Positions 50,176-60,021 of a DNA stretch of 64,000 bases are shown piece by piece. The position numbers and the translations under genes are program-made. The number at the start of each line of letters is the position of its first letter. The first letter of the stretch is position 1. Below the pieces are notes generated by a model. It did no database searches and was not told where the DNA came from. It worked only from the letters and a program-made list of their open reading frames with translations. Source of the DNA: Neobacillus ginsengisoli (GTDB lineage: Bacteria; Bacillota; Bacilli; Bacillales_B; DSM-18226); contig NZ_JAUSTW010000002.1 in NCBI RefSeq assembly GCF_030813055.1, forward strand, positions 1 through 64,000. The letters run 5' to 3'.

Positions 50176-51303
50176 ATGACTGTAAATGTAATGACTTCAA
50201 AAGATGTAACAAAAAAAGTATTCAATAAAGTAGAGTTGTTTATTTTAGATGTTCGTAATGAAAGTGATTTTCAAGATTGGAAGATCGCAGGGGAAAACTT
50301 CCAATATCTAAATGTTCCATACTTTGAATTGCTGGATGGAGTAGAAGAAATTTTGGGAAAGATTCCAACAGATAAAGATCTTTTGGTTGTGTGTGCTAAG
50401 GAAGGTTCATCCGTCATGGTTGCAGAGATGCTTTCAGAAGAAGGTTTAACTGTTTCATACCTAAAAGGTGGAATGAAAGCATGGAGTGAACACTTAGAAC
50501 CTGTTAAAGTTGGGGATTTAGAAGGTGGAGGAGAAATTTATCAGTTTGTACGTATTGGAAAAGGGTGCTTATCTTACATGGTTGTTTCCAATGGGGAGGC
50601 TGCTCTAATTGATGCAACGCGTATGACGGACATCTATCTTAAATTCGCTGAAAGCATTGGCGCAAAGATTACACATGTATTTGATACACACCTTCATGCT
50701 GATCACATTTCTGGCGGACGTATCATTGCTGAGAAAACAAACGCATTATACTGGTTACCTCCAAAGGATGCAACAGAAGTAACATTTGAGTACCAACCAT
50801 TAGAAGGTTGTATGGATGTGGCAATAGGCAACACAACCATTACTATTCATACGTTATATTCCCCTGGTCACACCATTGGGTCAACTTCTTTTGTTGTCGA
50901 TGAAAAATTCTTACTTTCAGGTGATATTTTATTTATTGATTCAATTGGTAGACCAGATCTAGCAGGTATGGCAGAAGATTGGGTAGGGGATCTAAGAGAA
51001 AGTCTTTATTCACGTTATAGAGAATTATCTGAGGAACTTATTGTTCTCCCAGCACATTTTATGATCAATGATGAGTTGAACGAAGATGGCAGTGTATCTG
51101 AAAAATTAGGCACACTGTTTTCAAAAAATCATGGTTTAAACATTGAAGACGAAAATGAATTTAGAAAATTGGTGACAGAAAATTTACCACCACAGCCAAA
51201 TTCATTTCAGGAGATTCGTGAAACGAATATGGGAAAATTGAATCCTGATTTAGAAAAACAAAGAGAAATGGAAATTGGACCAAATCGTTGTGCGGTTCGA
51301 TAA
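50176..51303 (+). CDS. Rhodanese-persulfide dioxygenase fusion (YrkH-like)
   Basis: 375 residues. An N-terminal rhodanese with VVCAKEGSS (C73) precedes a metallo-beta-lactamase dioxygenase with [19 protein letters not shown] and [15 protein letters not shown]. It should turn persulfide into sulfite. The domain order is the reverse of the CstB-like enzyme at 24232, and its metal motif is the full THxHADH. ATG 50176 lies 9 bases after GGGGGT; TTG 50170 is too near. Neighbours and control by CstR fit sulfide detoxification. Confidence 0.88.
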   Translation: MTVNVMTSKDVTKKVFNKVELFILDVRNESDFQDWKIAGENFQYLNVPYFELLDGVEEILGKIPTDKDLLVVCAKEGSSVMVAEMLSEEGLTVSYLKGGMKAWSEHLEPVKVGDLEGGGEIYQFVRIGKGCLSYMVVSNGEAALIDATRMTDIYLKFAESIGAKITHVFDTHLHADHISGGRIIAEKTNALYWLPPKDATEVTFEYQPLEGCMDVAIGNTTITIHTLYSPGHTIGSTSFVVDEKFLLSGDILFIDSIGRPDLAGMAEDWVGDLRESLYSRYRELSEELIVLPAHFMINDELNEDGSVSEKLGTLFSKNHGLNIEDENEFRKLVTENLPPQPNSFQEIRETNMGKLNPDLEKQREMEIGPNRCAVR

Positions 51304-51522
51304 AGTGAAACTTTAACTAAAGGGTACTTTGTTGTTAAATTGAACGAATCGGACTTTAATGGGCAGTTTGCCCACATTTATACCGCAAAGTTATATTACC
51401 CATTGGCGAGATCAATTGAAATAGTAGGAGGCAATAAGTTCTGGATTAAGAAGGGGTAAGGAAAATAAAATGAATCAGATGTGGCACATAGGTGCCTTTC
51501 TGTTTTTAGTAGGAGGTCTCAA

Positions 51523-52311
51523 ATGGACTGGTCTTTGATACTTGTCCTTTTTCTCATTGGTTTTATTGGTTCTTTCATTTCTGGTATGGTGGGTATAGGT
51601 GGAGCAATTGTTAACTTTCCCATGCTTTTATACATTCCTCCACTTTTGGGATTTACAGCATTCACTGCCCATCAAGTTTCAGGGATAAGTGCGGTTCAAG
51701 TATTTTTTGCAACGATCGGTGGAGTACTCATATACCGTAAAAGTGGATACTTGAATAAAACAGTTATTTTATACATGGGAATAAGCGTATTATTCGGAAG
51801 TTTTATTGGCAGTTACGGTTCTCATTTACTACCCGAGCACAGCATTAACTTAGTTTATGGTATCCTTGCGATCGCAGCAGTTATTCTAATGTTTATCCCT
51901 AAAAAGGGAATTGACGATTTTCGTATGGAGCAACTCCAAATTAATAAATGGCTGGCTGCAGTTCTTGCATTTATTGTTGGGATAAGTGCGGGGATAGTCG
52001 GGGCAGGTGGTGCCTTTTTATTGGTTCCAATTATGCTAACGATATTGAAAATTCCTACTCGTGTGACGATTGCCTCATCCATTGCTGTTACTCTCATTTC
52101 ATCAATAGGAGTTACAGTTGGTAAAGTATTTACAGGACAGGTTAGTTACTTACCGGCCATTGTTGTCGTCATTGCAAGCCTTATTGCCTCACCTTTAGGA
52201 GCGAAAATGGGTAAAAAGATGAATACAAAAATCTTGCAGGGAATTCTTGCCATGCTAATAGGAGCTACTGCATTGAAGGTTTGGATTGACATCATTCATT
52301 CATATTTTTAA
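51523..52311 (+). CDS. TauE/SafE-family sulfite exporter (YrkJ-like)
   Basis: 262 residues with about eight spans and the two family repeats ([17 protein letters not shown] and [16 protein letters not shown]). Expected to export sulfite made by the dioxygenase upstream. ATG 51523 follows GTAGGAGG. It is the second exporter of this family in the window. A gap of 219 bases separates it from the dioxygenase gene; no terminator is evident there. Confidence 0.87.
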   Translation: MDWSLILVLFLIGFIGSFISGMVGIGGAIVNFPMLLYIPPLLGFTAFTAHQVSGISAVQVFFATIGGVLIYRKSGYLNKTVILYMGISVLFGSFIGSYGSHLLPEHSINLVYGILAIAAVILMFIPKKGIDDFRMEQLQINKWLAAVLAFIVGISAGIVGAGGAFLLVPIMLTILKIPTRVTIASSIAVTLISSIGVTVGKVFTGQVSYLPAIVVVIASLIASPLGAKMGKKMNTKILQGILAMLIGATALKVWIDIIHSYF

Positions 52312-52547
52312 AAATTCACAAGGAATCTAGAAATCATCTTTTTAAGTATAGACAAAAGGGGAGTTGAAATAGTACATATATTGGTTAAATAAATAAATAT
52401 TGTATATCTTTATCAATGTATTGACAGTGGTAATAAAAAAAACTAAACTTTAATATGTGGTGTTTAAATTTTGTTTTCAATGTTTAGACACTCCATGGCG
52501 AAATATATGACGGATTGGTAAAAAGTATATATAAATGCTTGATATAC
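52312..52547. other. Intergenic stretch upstream of fdhA
   Basis: No gene is visible. ATTGACAGTGG near 52420 could be a -35 box; no good -10 partner is evident. Confidence 0.4.
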
Positions 52548-52602
52548 ATCCATCACAAACTACTATGTTTTTTACATAGCAGATTTGTGATGGATTTTTT
52601 TA
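52548..52602 (+). terminator. Strong hairpin with T run in front of fdhA
   Basis: ATCCATCACAAA and TTTGTGATGGAT form a 12-bp stem with an inner CTATG/CATAG stem, followed by seven T, only about 20 bases before the fdhA start. It either ends the sulfur transcript or acts as an attenuator in the fdhA leader. Confidence 0.75.
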
Positions 52603-52621
52603 TTTTTTGGAGGCTAATTAA

Positions 52622-55579
52622 ATGGCAAAAGAAATGATTACTGTATCAATCAATGGAGAAAGACAAACAGTACCAAAAGGTGAAAGAATCCTAGATTATT
52701 TACTAGCTCAAGGTACAGAACACCCTCATATTTGCTATTCGGAAATTACAGGACCTATTCAAACCTGTGATACTTGCATGTGTGAAATAGATGGAAAATT
52801 AATGCGTGCATGTTCTACAACATTTGAAAACGGTATGGTGATCAAAACCAATTCTAAAATCGCAAAATCTGCCCAAATGGAAGCAATGGACCGGATTTTA
52901 GAAAATCATATGCTGTACTGTACCGTTTGTGATAATAATAACGGCAATTGCCGTGTGCACAATACTGCAGAACTAATGGGAGTGGACCACCAAACCCGTC
53001 CTTTTCGTTCAAAAGAGTACGAGGTGGATATGTCCCATCCGTTTTACCGATACGATCCGGATCAATGTATATTGTGCGGAAGATGTGTAGAAGTTTGCCA
53101 GGATGTGCAAGTCAATGAAACTTTATTAATAGATTGGGAGAGCGAAAGGCCACGTGTTCTATGGGACGGAGGTAAGTCTATAAACGAATCCTCTTGTGTA
53201 TCCTGTGGGCAATGCTCCACTGTCTGCCCTTGTAACGCGTTAATGGAGAAGTCAATGTTAGGTGAGGCTGGATACATGTCAGGAATAAAAGAAGACTTGC
53301 TTTCCCCAATGATAGATCTAGTCAAAGCCGTAGAGCCAAACTACAGTGGGATTTTCGCTATCTCAGAAGTAGAAGCGGCAATGCGTGAAACACGGACAAA
53401 GAAAACGAAAACAGTCTGCACATTTTGTGGGGTTGGCTGTACGTTTGAGGTTTGGACGAAAGGGCGCAAAATTCTAAAAGTAGAACCGGTAGAACAATCA
53501 CCTGTTAACAGCATTTCATCGTGTGTAAAAGGGAAGTTTGGATGGGATTTTGTAAATTCGGAGGAACGGCTAACAACACCGCTTATTCGTAAAGGAGATC
53601 AATTTGTCCAGGCTACTTGGGATGAAGCTCTGACACTTATTTCTGAGAAATTAGGAACTATTAGTAAAACTGAGGGCACCGACGCCATTGGATTCGTTTC
53701 TTCTTCAAAAATAACAAATGAAGAAAACTATTTGATGCAAAAACTAGCCCGACAAATTTTTAAAACAAATAATGTGGACAATTGCTCCCGTTATTGCCAA
53801 TCACCTGCCACTGATGGTTTATTGTCAACAGTCGGTTTTGGCGGTGACTCTGGTACTATTCAGGATATAGCAAAAGCAGGACTAGTGATAATCATTGGAG
53901 CAAATCCAACAGAAGGGCATCCGGTTTTAGCCACTAGAGTGAAACGGGCACATAAATTACATGGACAAAAATTAATTGTTTCAGATTTACGTAAACATGA
54001 GATGGCAGAACGCTCCGATTTATTTATTCACCCAAATCAAGGGACAGATTTTGTTTGGTTGAGTGCAGTTGCTAAATATATCCTTGACCAAGGATGGCAA
54101 AACGAGGAGTTTATCAGGCAGCATGTCAATCAATATGAAGAATATGTGAAACACCTTGAAAAATTCACCTTGGAATTTGCAGAAGAATTAACCGGGATCA
54201 AAAAACAACAATTAATAGAAGTTGCAAAAATGATCCATGAGGCAGACGGTACATGTATTCTTTGGGGAATGGGTGTTACGCAAAATATAGCAGGGAGCCA
54301 TACATCTGCGGCTATTTCAAACCTTCTTTTACTGACAGGAAACTACATGAGGGAAGGAGCAGGCGCATATCCATTACGCGGACATAATAATGTACAGGGT
54401 GCATGTGATATGGGAACACTGCCTGGATGGCTTCCTGGAAATCAGCATATCGCAAATGATGAAGCACGTGAACGGTTTGAAAAAGCCTATGGTGTGAAAA
54501 TTTCAAATAAACCTGGTAAAGATAATACGCAAATGCTTGAGGCGGTTGAATCGGGCGATCTCAAAGCGATTTATCTAGTGGGTGAAGATATGGCGTGGAT
54601 TGATTCCAACTCAAATCATGTTCATGAAACCTTATCAAAGCTTGATTTCTTTGTCGTTCAAGATGTTTTCTTTACAAAAACAGCTCAATTTGCCGATGTC
54701 GTTCTCCCTGCATCACCTTCATTAGAAAAAGAAGGAACTTTTACCAATACAGAACGTCGTGTGCAAAGACTTTATCAAGTATTTGAGCCACTTGAAGATT
54801 CAAAGCCTGATTGGTGGATTATTCAACAGGTTGCAAATTATATGGGAGCAAATTGGAATTATTCTCACCCAAGCGAGATTTTTGCAGAAATGGCAAGCCT
54901 TGCGCCCATTTTTATGGAGGCCAATTATGAGGTATTAGAAGGCTGGAATAGCTTTTTCTGGGGAAGCAACCAAGGAGCAAGTACTCCGCTGTTATTTACC
55001 GACGGTTTCAATTTTCCTGATAAAAAGGCTGTCTTCTCTTTAGTAGATTTTGTTCCTCCTGTTCAGTATGGGGAGGAATTTGATTTGGTGCTTAACAATG
55101 GACGATTACTTGAGCATTTCCATGAAGGTAACTTAACAAACAAATCCAGAGGGCTTCAATATAAGCTTCCAGAAGTATTTGTAGAGGTATCTCCAGAGCT
55201 TGCTAAAGAACGAGAAATAGCTGACGGATTTTTGGTGCGATTATTATCACCATATGGGGCGATTAAACTTAGGGCCCTTGTAACAGATAGGGTTCAAGGA
55301 AATGAACTGTATGTACCGATGCACTCTGTTAGTCATGAAAACGCCGTTAATTTATTAACGGGAAGCACAGGTGATGTACGGACAAACACTCCTGCCTATA
55401 AGCAAACGAAAGTACAAATGCAAGTAATCAAAAAGAGAGGAGCATCGCCACTCCCTAAAATAAATCCTCGGAATGCCAAGCGATCCCCGCAAATGGGAGT
55501 AGAAGTATTCCGTAAATGGGACCGCGATGATTACCGACCAATTGCAACGATTAATGAATATATAAAACCCGGTTCATAA
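52622..55579 (+). CDS. fdhA: Formate dehydrogenase, catalytic subunit (molybdopterin, Fe-S)
   Basis: 985 residues. Oxidises formate to CO2. Order: N-terminal [2Fe-2S] domain (ICYSEITGPIQTCDTC), NADH dehydrogenase-type and ferredoxin cysteines (CILCGRCVEVC, CVSCGQCSTVCPC), [4Fe-4S] start of the catalytic domain (CTFCGVGCTFEVW), the molybdenum or tungsten ligand in CSRYCQSPA and a C-terminal MGD-binding domain. The ligand is Cys, so no selenocysteine is needed. Same type as YrhE/YjgC of B. subtilis. TTTGGAGG precedes the ATG. Confidence 0.94.
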   Translation: MAKEMITVSINGERQTVPKGERILDYLLAQGTEHPHICYSEITGPIQTCDTCMCEIDGKLMRACSTTFENGMVIKTNSKIAKSAQMEAMDRILENHMLYCTVCDNNNGNCRVHNTAELMGVDHQTRPFRSKEYEVDMSHPFYRYDPDQCILCGRCVEVCQDVQVNETLLIDWESERPRVLWDGGKSINESSCVSCGQCSTVCPCNALMEKSMLGEAGYMSGIKEDLLSPMIDLVKAVEPNYSGIFAISEVEAAMRETRTKKTKTVCTFCGVGCTFEVWTKGRKILKVEPVEQSPVNSISSCVKGKFGWDFVNSEERLTTPLIRKGDQFVQATWDEALTLISEKLGTISKTEGTDAIGFVSSSKITNEENYLMQKLARQIFKTNNVDNCSRYCQSPATDGLLSTVGFGGDSGTIQDIAKAGLVIIIGANPTEGHPVLATRVKRAHKLHGQKLIVSDLRKHEMAERSDLFIHPNQGTDFVWLSAVAKYILDQGWQNEEFIRQHVNQYEEYVKHLEKFTLEFAEELTGIKKQQLIEVAKMIHEADGTCILWGMGVTQNIAGSHTSAAISNLLLLTGNYMREGAGAYPLRGHNNVQGACDMGTLPGWLPGNQHIANDEARERFEKAYGVKISNKPGKDNTQMLEAVESGDLKAIYLVGEDMAWIDSNSNHVHETLSKLDFFVVQDVFFTKTAQFADVVLPASPSLEKEGTFTNTERRVQRLYQVFEPLEDSKPDWWIIQQVANYMGANWNYSHPSEIFAEMASLAPIFMEANYEVLEGWNSFFWGSNQGASTPLLFTDGFNFPDKKAVFSLVDFVPPVQYGEEFDLVLNNGRLLEHFHEGNLTNKSRGLQYKLPEVFVEVSPELAKEREIADGFLVRLLSPYGAIKLRALVTDRVQGNELYVPMHSVSHENAVNLLTGSTGDVRTNTPAYKQTKVQMQVIKKRGASPLPKINPRNAKRSPQMGVEVFRKWDRDDYRPIATINEYIKPGS

Positions 55580-55596
55580 AAAGGGAGATTAAAAAG

Positions 55597-56076
55597 ATGG
55601 GAAAACCAATTACCACCATTGCAAAAGAAGAATTAACACAAGAACAAGTTAAAATGCAAAAGTTGGATCGTTTAGTTGATAATATTTCAATGCATTCAGA
55701 TGGACTAAAACAGACAATGGAGCTTCTTCAAGAACTACATGAGAGTGGAATAATGGAAATCGTAGTTTCTCTTTTACGTGCGAAAGAAAAAGTGGCCAAA
55801 ATTGCAATTGACCAAATGGTGCGTCCGCCAGTAACGAATATCATTAATAATGCTATGACGGCAGCAGGGGCTTTAAGTGATATGGAGCCTGATACAACCG
55901 AAAAACTCGTTAAAAGTCTCTCCAATGGAATAAAAAAAGCAGAAGTAGGCTTAAAAAGCGGGGAAAAGGTTGGAGTATTTGACTTACTAAAAGTTCTAAA
56001 GGACCCAGATATCAATCGATCTTTGGTATTCGGTCTGAATTTGCTAAAGGGAATGGGAGAAGGTTTAAAGGAATAA
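55597..56076 (+). CDS. DUF1641 protein (YrhD/YjgD-like), formate dehydrogenase partner
   Basis: 159 residues, helical, with the DUF1641 core SGIMEIVVSLLRAKEKVAKI and DLLKVLKDPDINRSLVFGLN. The family nearly always follows an fdhA of this type and is thought to be its accessory or second subunit. Starts 17 bases after fdhA with AAAGGGAG. Confidence 0.88.
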   Translation: MGKPITTIAKEELTQEQVKMQKLDRLVDNISMHSDGLKQTMELLQELHESGIMEIVVSLLRAKEKVAKIAIDQMVRPPVTNIINNAMTAAGALSDMEPDTTEKLVKSLSNGIKKAEVGLKSGEKVGVFDLLKVLKDPDINRSLVFGLNLLKGMGEGLKE

Positions 56077-56128
56077 TGTCATTTCCTTCAGTGTTAAATT
56101 AATTTTTTCAATGAAAAGGGGATAATTA

Positions 56129-56581
56129 ATGGAGTATGGAATCATAATGCATCTTGTAACAAAATTTGCTCAAGCAATCAAAAATACAACTTTAATGGCT
56201 TTGTTACTTCTATTAGGCTTTTTAATGTTAAAACAAACCTATTCAATAGGCTTATATGCTATTTATGATTCTAGTAATGTCCATTTGATCTTAGAACAAA
56301 TGCTAAATTTTTTTCTCTATTTCGCTTTTTTCTCTATGATTATAATTTATTATAAAAATGGAGGCCATTTCCCATTACGTTATTTAATCTATATTGGGAT
56401 AACGGCAACCGTTCGATATATCATTGTAAATCGTTCAGACGCTATGCAAAACTTGTTATTATCCATAGTGATTCTTTTGCTTATTTTAGGTTATATCTTA
56501 TTGGCATCTAACAAATGGCTTCCGAATTATCTTATGGATAAAAGGAGAAATCACAATGAGCAAAAAGGAACATCAATTTAA
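56129..56581 (+). CDS. PsiE-family membrane protein
   Basis: 150 residues with four membrane spans. The features LRYLIYIGITATVRYIIVNR and the spacing of spans fit the phosphate-starvation-inducible PsiE family, whose function is unknown. Overlaps the next gene by 26 bases. AAAAGGGG precedes the ATG. Confidence 0.75.
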   Translation: MEYGIIMHLVTKFAQAIKNTTLMALLLLLGFLMLKQTYSIGLYAIYDSSNVHLILEQMLNFFLYFAFFSMIIIYYKNGGHFPLRYLIYIGITATVRYIIVNRSDAMQNLLLSIVILLLILGYILLASNKWLPNYLMDKRRNHNEQKGTSI

Positions 56582-56924
56582 TGAGATTGTCCGTAAGGTC
56601 CGCAAAGATTTATTTGGAAAAGGGCCTGATTTTATTAAAACAATTTTTGCCGATAATATGGCGATTACAACTTTAAAAGGAAATCTAACACCAGTTGAGA
56701 AATTTATTAAACAAAGCCCGGAAGGTTATGAACAAATACACCGAGCCAGAACCAAAATGATCCAGGAATATTATAAACAAAACAAACCAGAAGAATTAGA
56801 AGAAATAGTGGGTTCCAATTTATTGAATCTGTTTTCGGACATTAATATTGAAGAAGATATAGCAATATCGGTTTTCGTGTTTGAAAAACCGATAAGAGGT
56901 GATTACAATCCAACTGCAGAATGA
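56556..56924 (+). CDS. DUF2294-family protein
   Basis: 122 residues. FNEIVRKVRKDLFGKGPDFI and the central VEKFIKQSPEGYEQIHRART match DUF2294, found beside formate dehydrogenase genes in Bacilli. AAAGGAG precedes the ATG inside the previous gene, so translation is coupled. Function unknown; genetic context suggests a role in formate metabolism. Confidence 0.8.
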   Translation: MSKKEHQFNEIVRKVRKDLFGKGPDFIKTIFADNMAITTLKGNLTPVEKFIKQSPEGYEQIHRARTKMIQEYYKQNKPEELEEIVGSNLLNLFSDINIEEDIAISVFVFEKPIRGDYNPTAE

Positions 56925-57717
56925 AACGAAAATCCCAATAATAAGTTATCAATATGGTGAATTTAAGAAAATAGATGATACCATCGTTACTGAATATGCC
57001 TTGACCATTAAACTTAACGGAGTTGAATTTGCAACTCTTGTGTGTACACCTGAATATTTAGAAGATATGGTAATTGGATTCTTAGCTTCAGAGAATGTAA
57101 TAAAAAATCTTAATGATATTGAAGATTTATGGATCGAAGAAAATAGAGGATTTGCACATGTGACCGTTAAAGAAAAGAAACTATTATATGAAAAGTTTCG
57201 TTCGAAAAGGTATGTTACTTCCTGCTGTGGCATGTCGAGACAAGGCTTTTATTTTGTTAATGACGCCTTTACTGCTAAAAAACTAGACAACGTGAAAATT
57301 ACTTTAACCCCGAACGAATGTATTTCACTCATGGAGGCTTTACAGCAACAGGCTTCTACCTTTAAAAGAACCGGTGGCGTTCATAATGCTGGAATGTGTG
57401 ATACGAATAATATGCTATTTTCACGAATGGATATTGGACGTCATAATGCACTTGATAAACTTTATGGATATTGTTTGAAACATTCTATACCCACTAATAA
57501 TAAAATATTAGTTTTTAGTGGCCGTGTTTCTAGTGAGATTTTAATCAAGGCATCAAAAATTGGTTGTGCTGTCATTTTATCTAAATCTGCTCCTACAGAA
57601 CTAGCTCTTGAAATTGCAGATCAGCTTGGAATAACAACGATTGGGTTTATTCGAAACAAAAGCTTTAATATCTATACACATGCTTGGCGGATACAACAAG
57701 ATCAAGATCCAGTTTAA
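56899..57717 (+). CDS. fdhD: FdhD, sulfurtransferase for formate dehydrogenase
   Basis: 272 residues. FdhD hands sulfur to the molybdenum cofactor of formate dehydrogenase and is needed for activity. Present are the cysteine loop (RYVTSCCGMSRQGF), RTGGVHNAGMCD and DIGRHNALDKLYGYCL, all family hallmarks. The GTG 56899 sits within AGAGGTG, so the true start might be a rare ATT/ATC codon slightly downstream. Overlaps the preceding gene by 26 bases. Final gene of the formate operon. Confidence 0.9.
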   Translation: MITIQLQNETKIPIISYQYGEFKKIDDTIVTEYALTIKLNGVEFATLVCTPEYLEDMVIGFLASENVIKNLNDIEDLWIEENRGFAHVTVKEKKLLYEKFRSKRYVTSCCGMSRQGFYFVNDAFTAKKLDNVKITLTPNECISLMEALQQQASTFKRTGGVHNAGMCDTNNMLFSRMDIGRHNALDKLYGYCLKHSIPTNNKILVFSGRVSSEILIKASKIGCAVILSKSAPTELALEIADQLGITTIGFIRNKSFNIYTHAWRIQQDQDPV

Positions 57718-57749
57718 TCATGTTGTTGAAATAATAATATTCTTAACAA

Positions 57750-57792
57750 AAAAGTCCCGCAGACTGATAAAATCTGCCGGACCTTTTTGTTA
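57750..57792. terminator. Bidirectional terminator between fdhD and the ABC operon
   Basis: AAAAAAGTCC-GCAGA and TCTGC-GGACCTTTTT form the hairpin, with A and T runs on the two sides. Confidence 0.8.
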
Positions 57793-57808
57793 GAAAAAGC
57801 TTATAAGA

Positions 57809-59104
57809 TTATTTTTTCAATTTTGCCCATGTTGCATCTAGGGCTTTTTCAGCATCGTTTTTCGATTTTTGACCGCCAACATATGCTTGAAGGGTTGCAC
57901 CAAATTCCTGGCCTGCACCATCAGGATATTTCATGAACTGCCAAGTATAAGTTTTGCCTTCTTGAGAGTATTTTTGAAGCTCTGCACCTAGAGGTCCAAT
58001 ATCTTCTGCTTTTGCTTCGATTGTTTTAAAAGCAGGGATATATTTAAAATCTTTTACTAAAGCTGTTTTACCTTCTTCAGATGAAACCATCCAATTTAAG
58101 AAATCTTTTGCTGCTTTTTTGTCAGCTTCCGGTGCTTTGTTATAAACAACCCAGTTACTAGGTACGTCAACCATTAATTTATCTGCTTGAGCAGGGTCAT
58201 CCGTAAGTGCTAATGGAATGAAACCAACATCCATGTTTGGAGTAAGCTTATCAAGCATTGGTTGGATCCAGTTACCTTGTTGGATCATAGCTGTTTCACC
58301 TTTAGCAAATTGTGTGACTTCCGTATTGTAGTCTGTTGTTAAAGGATTTTTGTTACCATATTTAATCGTTAAATCTAATAGCTTGAAGTAGTCATCAAAA
58401 TATTTGTTACCTGCAATTTTAGAAGTGCCGGAATTTAAACCGCTGATGAAGTTTTGATCATCAGATTGTTCGTAGGCAAACGGAACATTTAAACCATGGT
58501 TTGCTAATACCCACCATTCTGCATATCCAACAGAGAATGGGGTGATACCTGCATCTTTAAGCTTTTTTGCTGCTGTCTCTAACTCAGAGAATGTTTTTGG
58601 AAGTTCAGTAATTCCTGCTTTTTTAAATAATGCTTTATTGTAAGCGAATCCATAACCTTCCATGTTAACAGGCTGTCCATAAATTTTTCCGTCTAATGTC
58701 ATTGGCTTTAACGCATTTGGATAGGCATCTTTTACCCATGGCTGATCGGATAAATCTTCTAATTTATCTTTCCATGTAATCACATCTTGGTAACCTTGAC
58801 TAGTAAAGATATCAGGTGCCTTGTTGGAAGCAAACTTTGCTTTTAATGCAGCAGCTCCATCAGCACCGCCGCCTACTGTTTCGATATTAAACGTAACATT
58901 TGGATGTTCTTTTGTATATTTATCGGTTAATGCTTTTAATTGATCGGCAATTTCAACCTTCCCTTGGAAGATATCCACCACTACCTTCCCGCTTTTACTG
59001 CCGCTGTTTTGATTTCCTGATGTACTGTTGCTAGAACAAGCCGTTGCCAAAAGAAGTGAAGCCGATAGTACACCCGCGACAAATGAATACTTTTTAAAAC
59101 TCAT
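57809..59104 (-). CDS. ABC transporter sugar-binding lipoprotein
   Basis: 431 residues, solute-binding family 1. The N-terminal lipoprotein signal ends in the lipobox LLATAC, so Cys anchors it to the outer face of the membrane. The mature part has the usual two-lobed layout (FNIETVGGGADGAAALKAKF, MEGYGFAYNKALFKKAGI). ATG 59104 follows GGAGGGG; the longer frame starts within that site. It serves the permease pair upstream. Likely an oligosaccharide or sugar alcohol; exact ligand unknown. Confidence 0.9.
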   Translation of the reverse strand: MSFKKYSFVAGVLSASLLLATACSSNSTSGNQNSGSKSGKVVVDIFQGKVEIADQLKALTDKYTKEHPNVTFNIETVGGGADGAAALKAKFASNKAPDIFTSQGYQDVITWKDKLEDLSDQPWVKDAYPNALKPMTLDGKIYGQPVNMEGYGFAYNKALFKKAGITELPKTFSELETAAKKLKDAGITPFSVGYAEWWVLANHGLNVPFAYEQSDDQNFISGLNSGTSKIAGNKYFDDYFKLLDLTIKYGNKNPLTTDYNTEVTQFAKGETAMIQQGNWIQPMLDKLTPNMDVGFIPLALTDDPAQADKLMVDVPSNWVVYNKAPEADKKAAKDFLNWMVSSEEGKTALVKDFKYIPAFKTIEAKAEDIGPLGAELQKYSQEGKTYTWQFMKYPDGAGQEFGATLQAYVGGQKSKNDAEKALDATWAKLKK

Positions 59105-59151
59105 TGATTTCCCCTCCAAATTTTTTTCTATTTTTTTATATAGATCTCAAA

Positions 59152-59168
59152 TGTCTGATTTTCAGACA
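59152..59168. other. Short perfect hairpin between permease and binding-protein genes
   Basis: TGTCTGA and TCAGACA enclose TTT. It lies in the 90-base gap before the highly expressed binding-protein gene and could stabilise its mRNA. Confidence 0.5.
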
Positions 59169-59193
59169 GCAGAGAGTGTTCCCTTGATAAAAA

Positions 59194-60021
59194 TTACTTG
59201 ATAGATCCACTTGTAATCCCTTTAATAATGTGTTTCTGCATCGCAAAGAAGAAAATTAATAAAGGAACAATTCCCATTACTAATGCTGCTAATGCTAGAT
59301 CCCATTGCTTCGTAAATTGACCAAAGAAGAAAAAGGTTGCTAACGGAATCGTTCTTAATTCGGGATCTTGAAGGACGAGTGATGGTAATAAGAAATCATT
59401 CCAAATCCATAAGCTGTTTAAAATAACGATGGTGACCGTAATTGGTTTTAATAAAGGAAATACGATTCTCCAGAATACGCCAAATCTTGAACATCCGTCA
59501 ATAATGGCAGCCTCTTCAAGCTCGACGGGAATCCCTTTAATAAAACCATGATATAAGAAAATGGTCATCCCGGATCCAAAACCTAAGTACATGATAACAA
59601 GGCCCCAAATGCTGTTTAAGAGTCCAAAGTTTCCGGCTGTTTTCATCAGCGGGATCATGATGGATTGAAAGGGAATAATCATCGCTGCAACGAATGTCAT
59701 GAAAATCACATTACTGATTTTCTTTTTAGTTCTTACCAGCATATACGCTGCCATCGAACAAAAGACAACCAGAACGGCATTGCTTGCAATCGTAATCATC
59801 AATGAATTTGAAAATACTTTTAAATAATCCAGTTTTTCAAATGCATTCACATAGTTTTGAAATTCCAACACTTTCGGCAAAGAAGAGGTGTTGGTTAAAA
59901 TATCAGCAAACGGCTTCAAGGAGTTTGAAAAAACATAATAGAAAGGGACTAAAAAGACAAGACCGAGCAGGATCGCAAGAATTTCACCAATAAATATTTT
60001 TCCTGTATACCTGTTTCCCAC
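59194..60021 (-). CDS. ABC sugar permease, MalG-like
   Basis: 275 residues with six spans. The EAA motif for the ATPase contact is ELEEAAIIDGCSRFGVFWRI. GTG 60021 shares a base with the stop codon of the other permease gene and follows AAGGAGG. Together they form the translocation pore. No ATPase gene is nearby, so a shared MsmX-type ATPase is expected. Confidence 0.9.
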   Translation of the reverse strand: MGNRYTGKIFIGEILAILLGLVFLVPFYYVFSNSLKPFADILTNTSSLPKVLEFQNYVNAFEKLDYLKVFSNSLMITIASNAVLVVFCSMAAYMLVRTKKKISNVIFMTFVAAMIIPFQSIMIPLMKTAGNFGLLNSIWGLVIMYLGFGSGMTIFLYHGFIKGIPVELEEAAIIDGCSRFGVFWRIVFPLLKPITVTIVILNSLWIWNDFLLPSLVLQDPELRTIPLATFFFFGQFTKQWDLALAALVMGIVPLLIFFFAMQKHIIKGITSGSIK

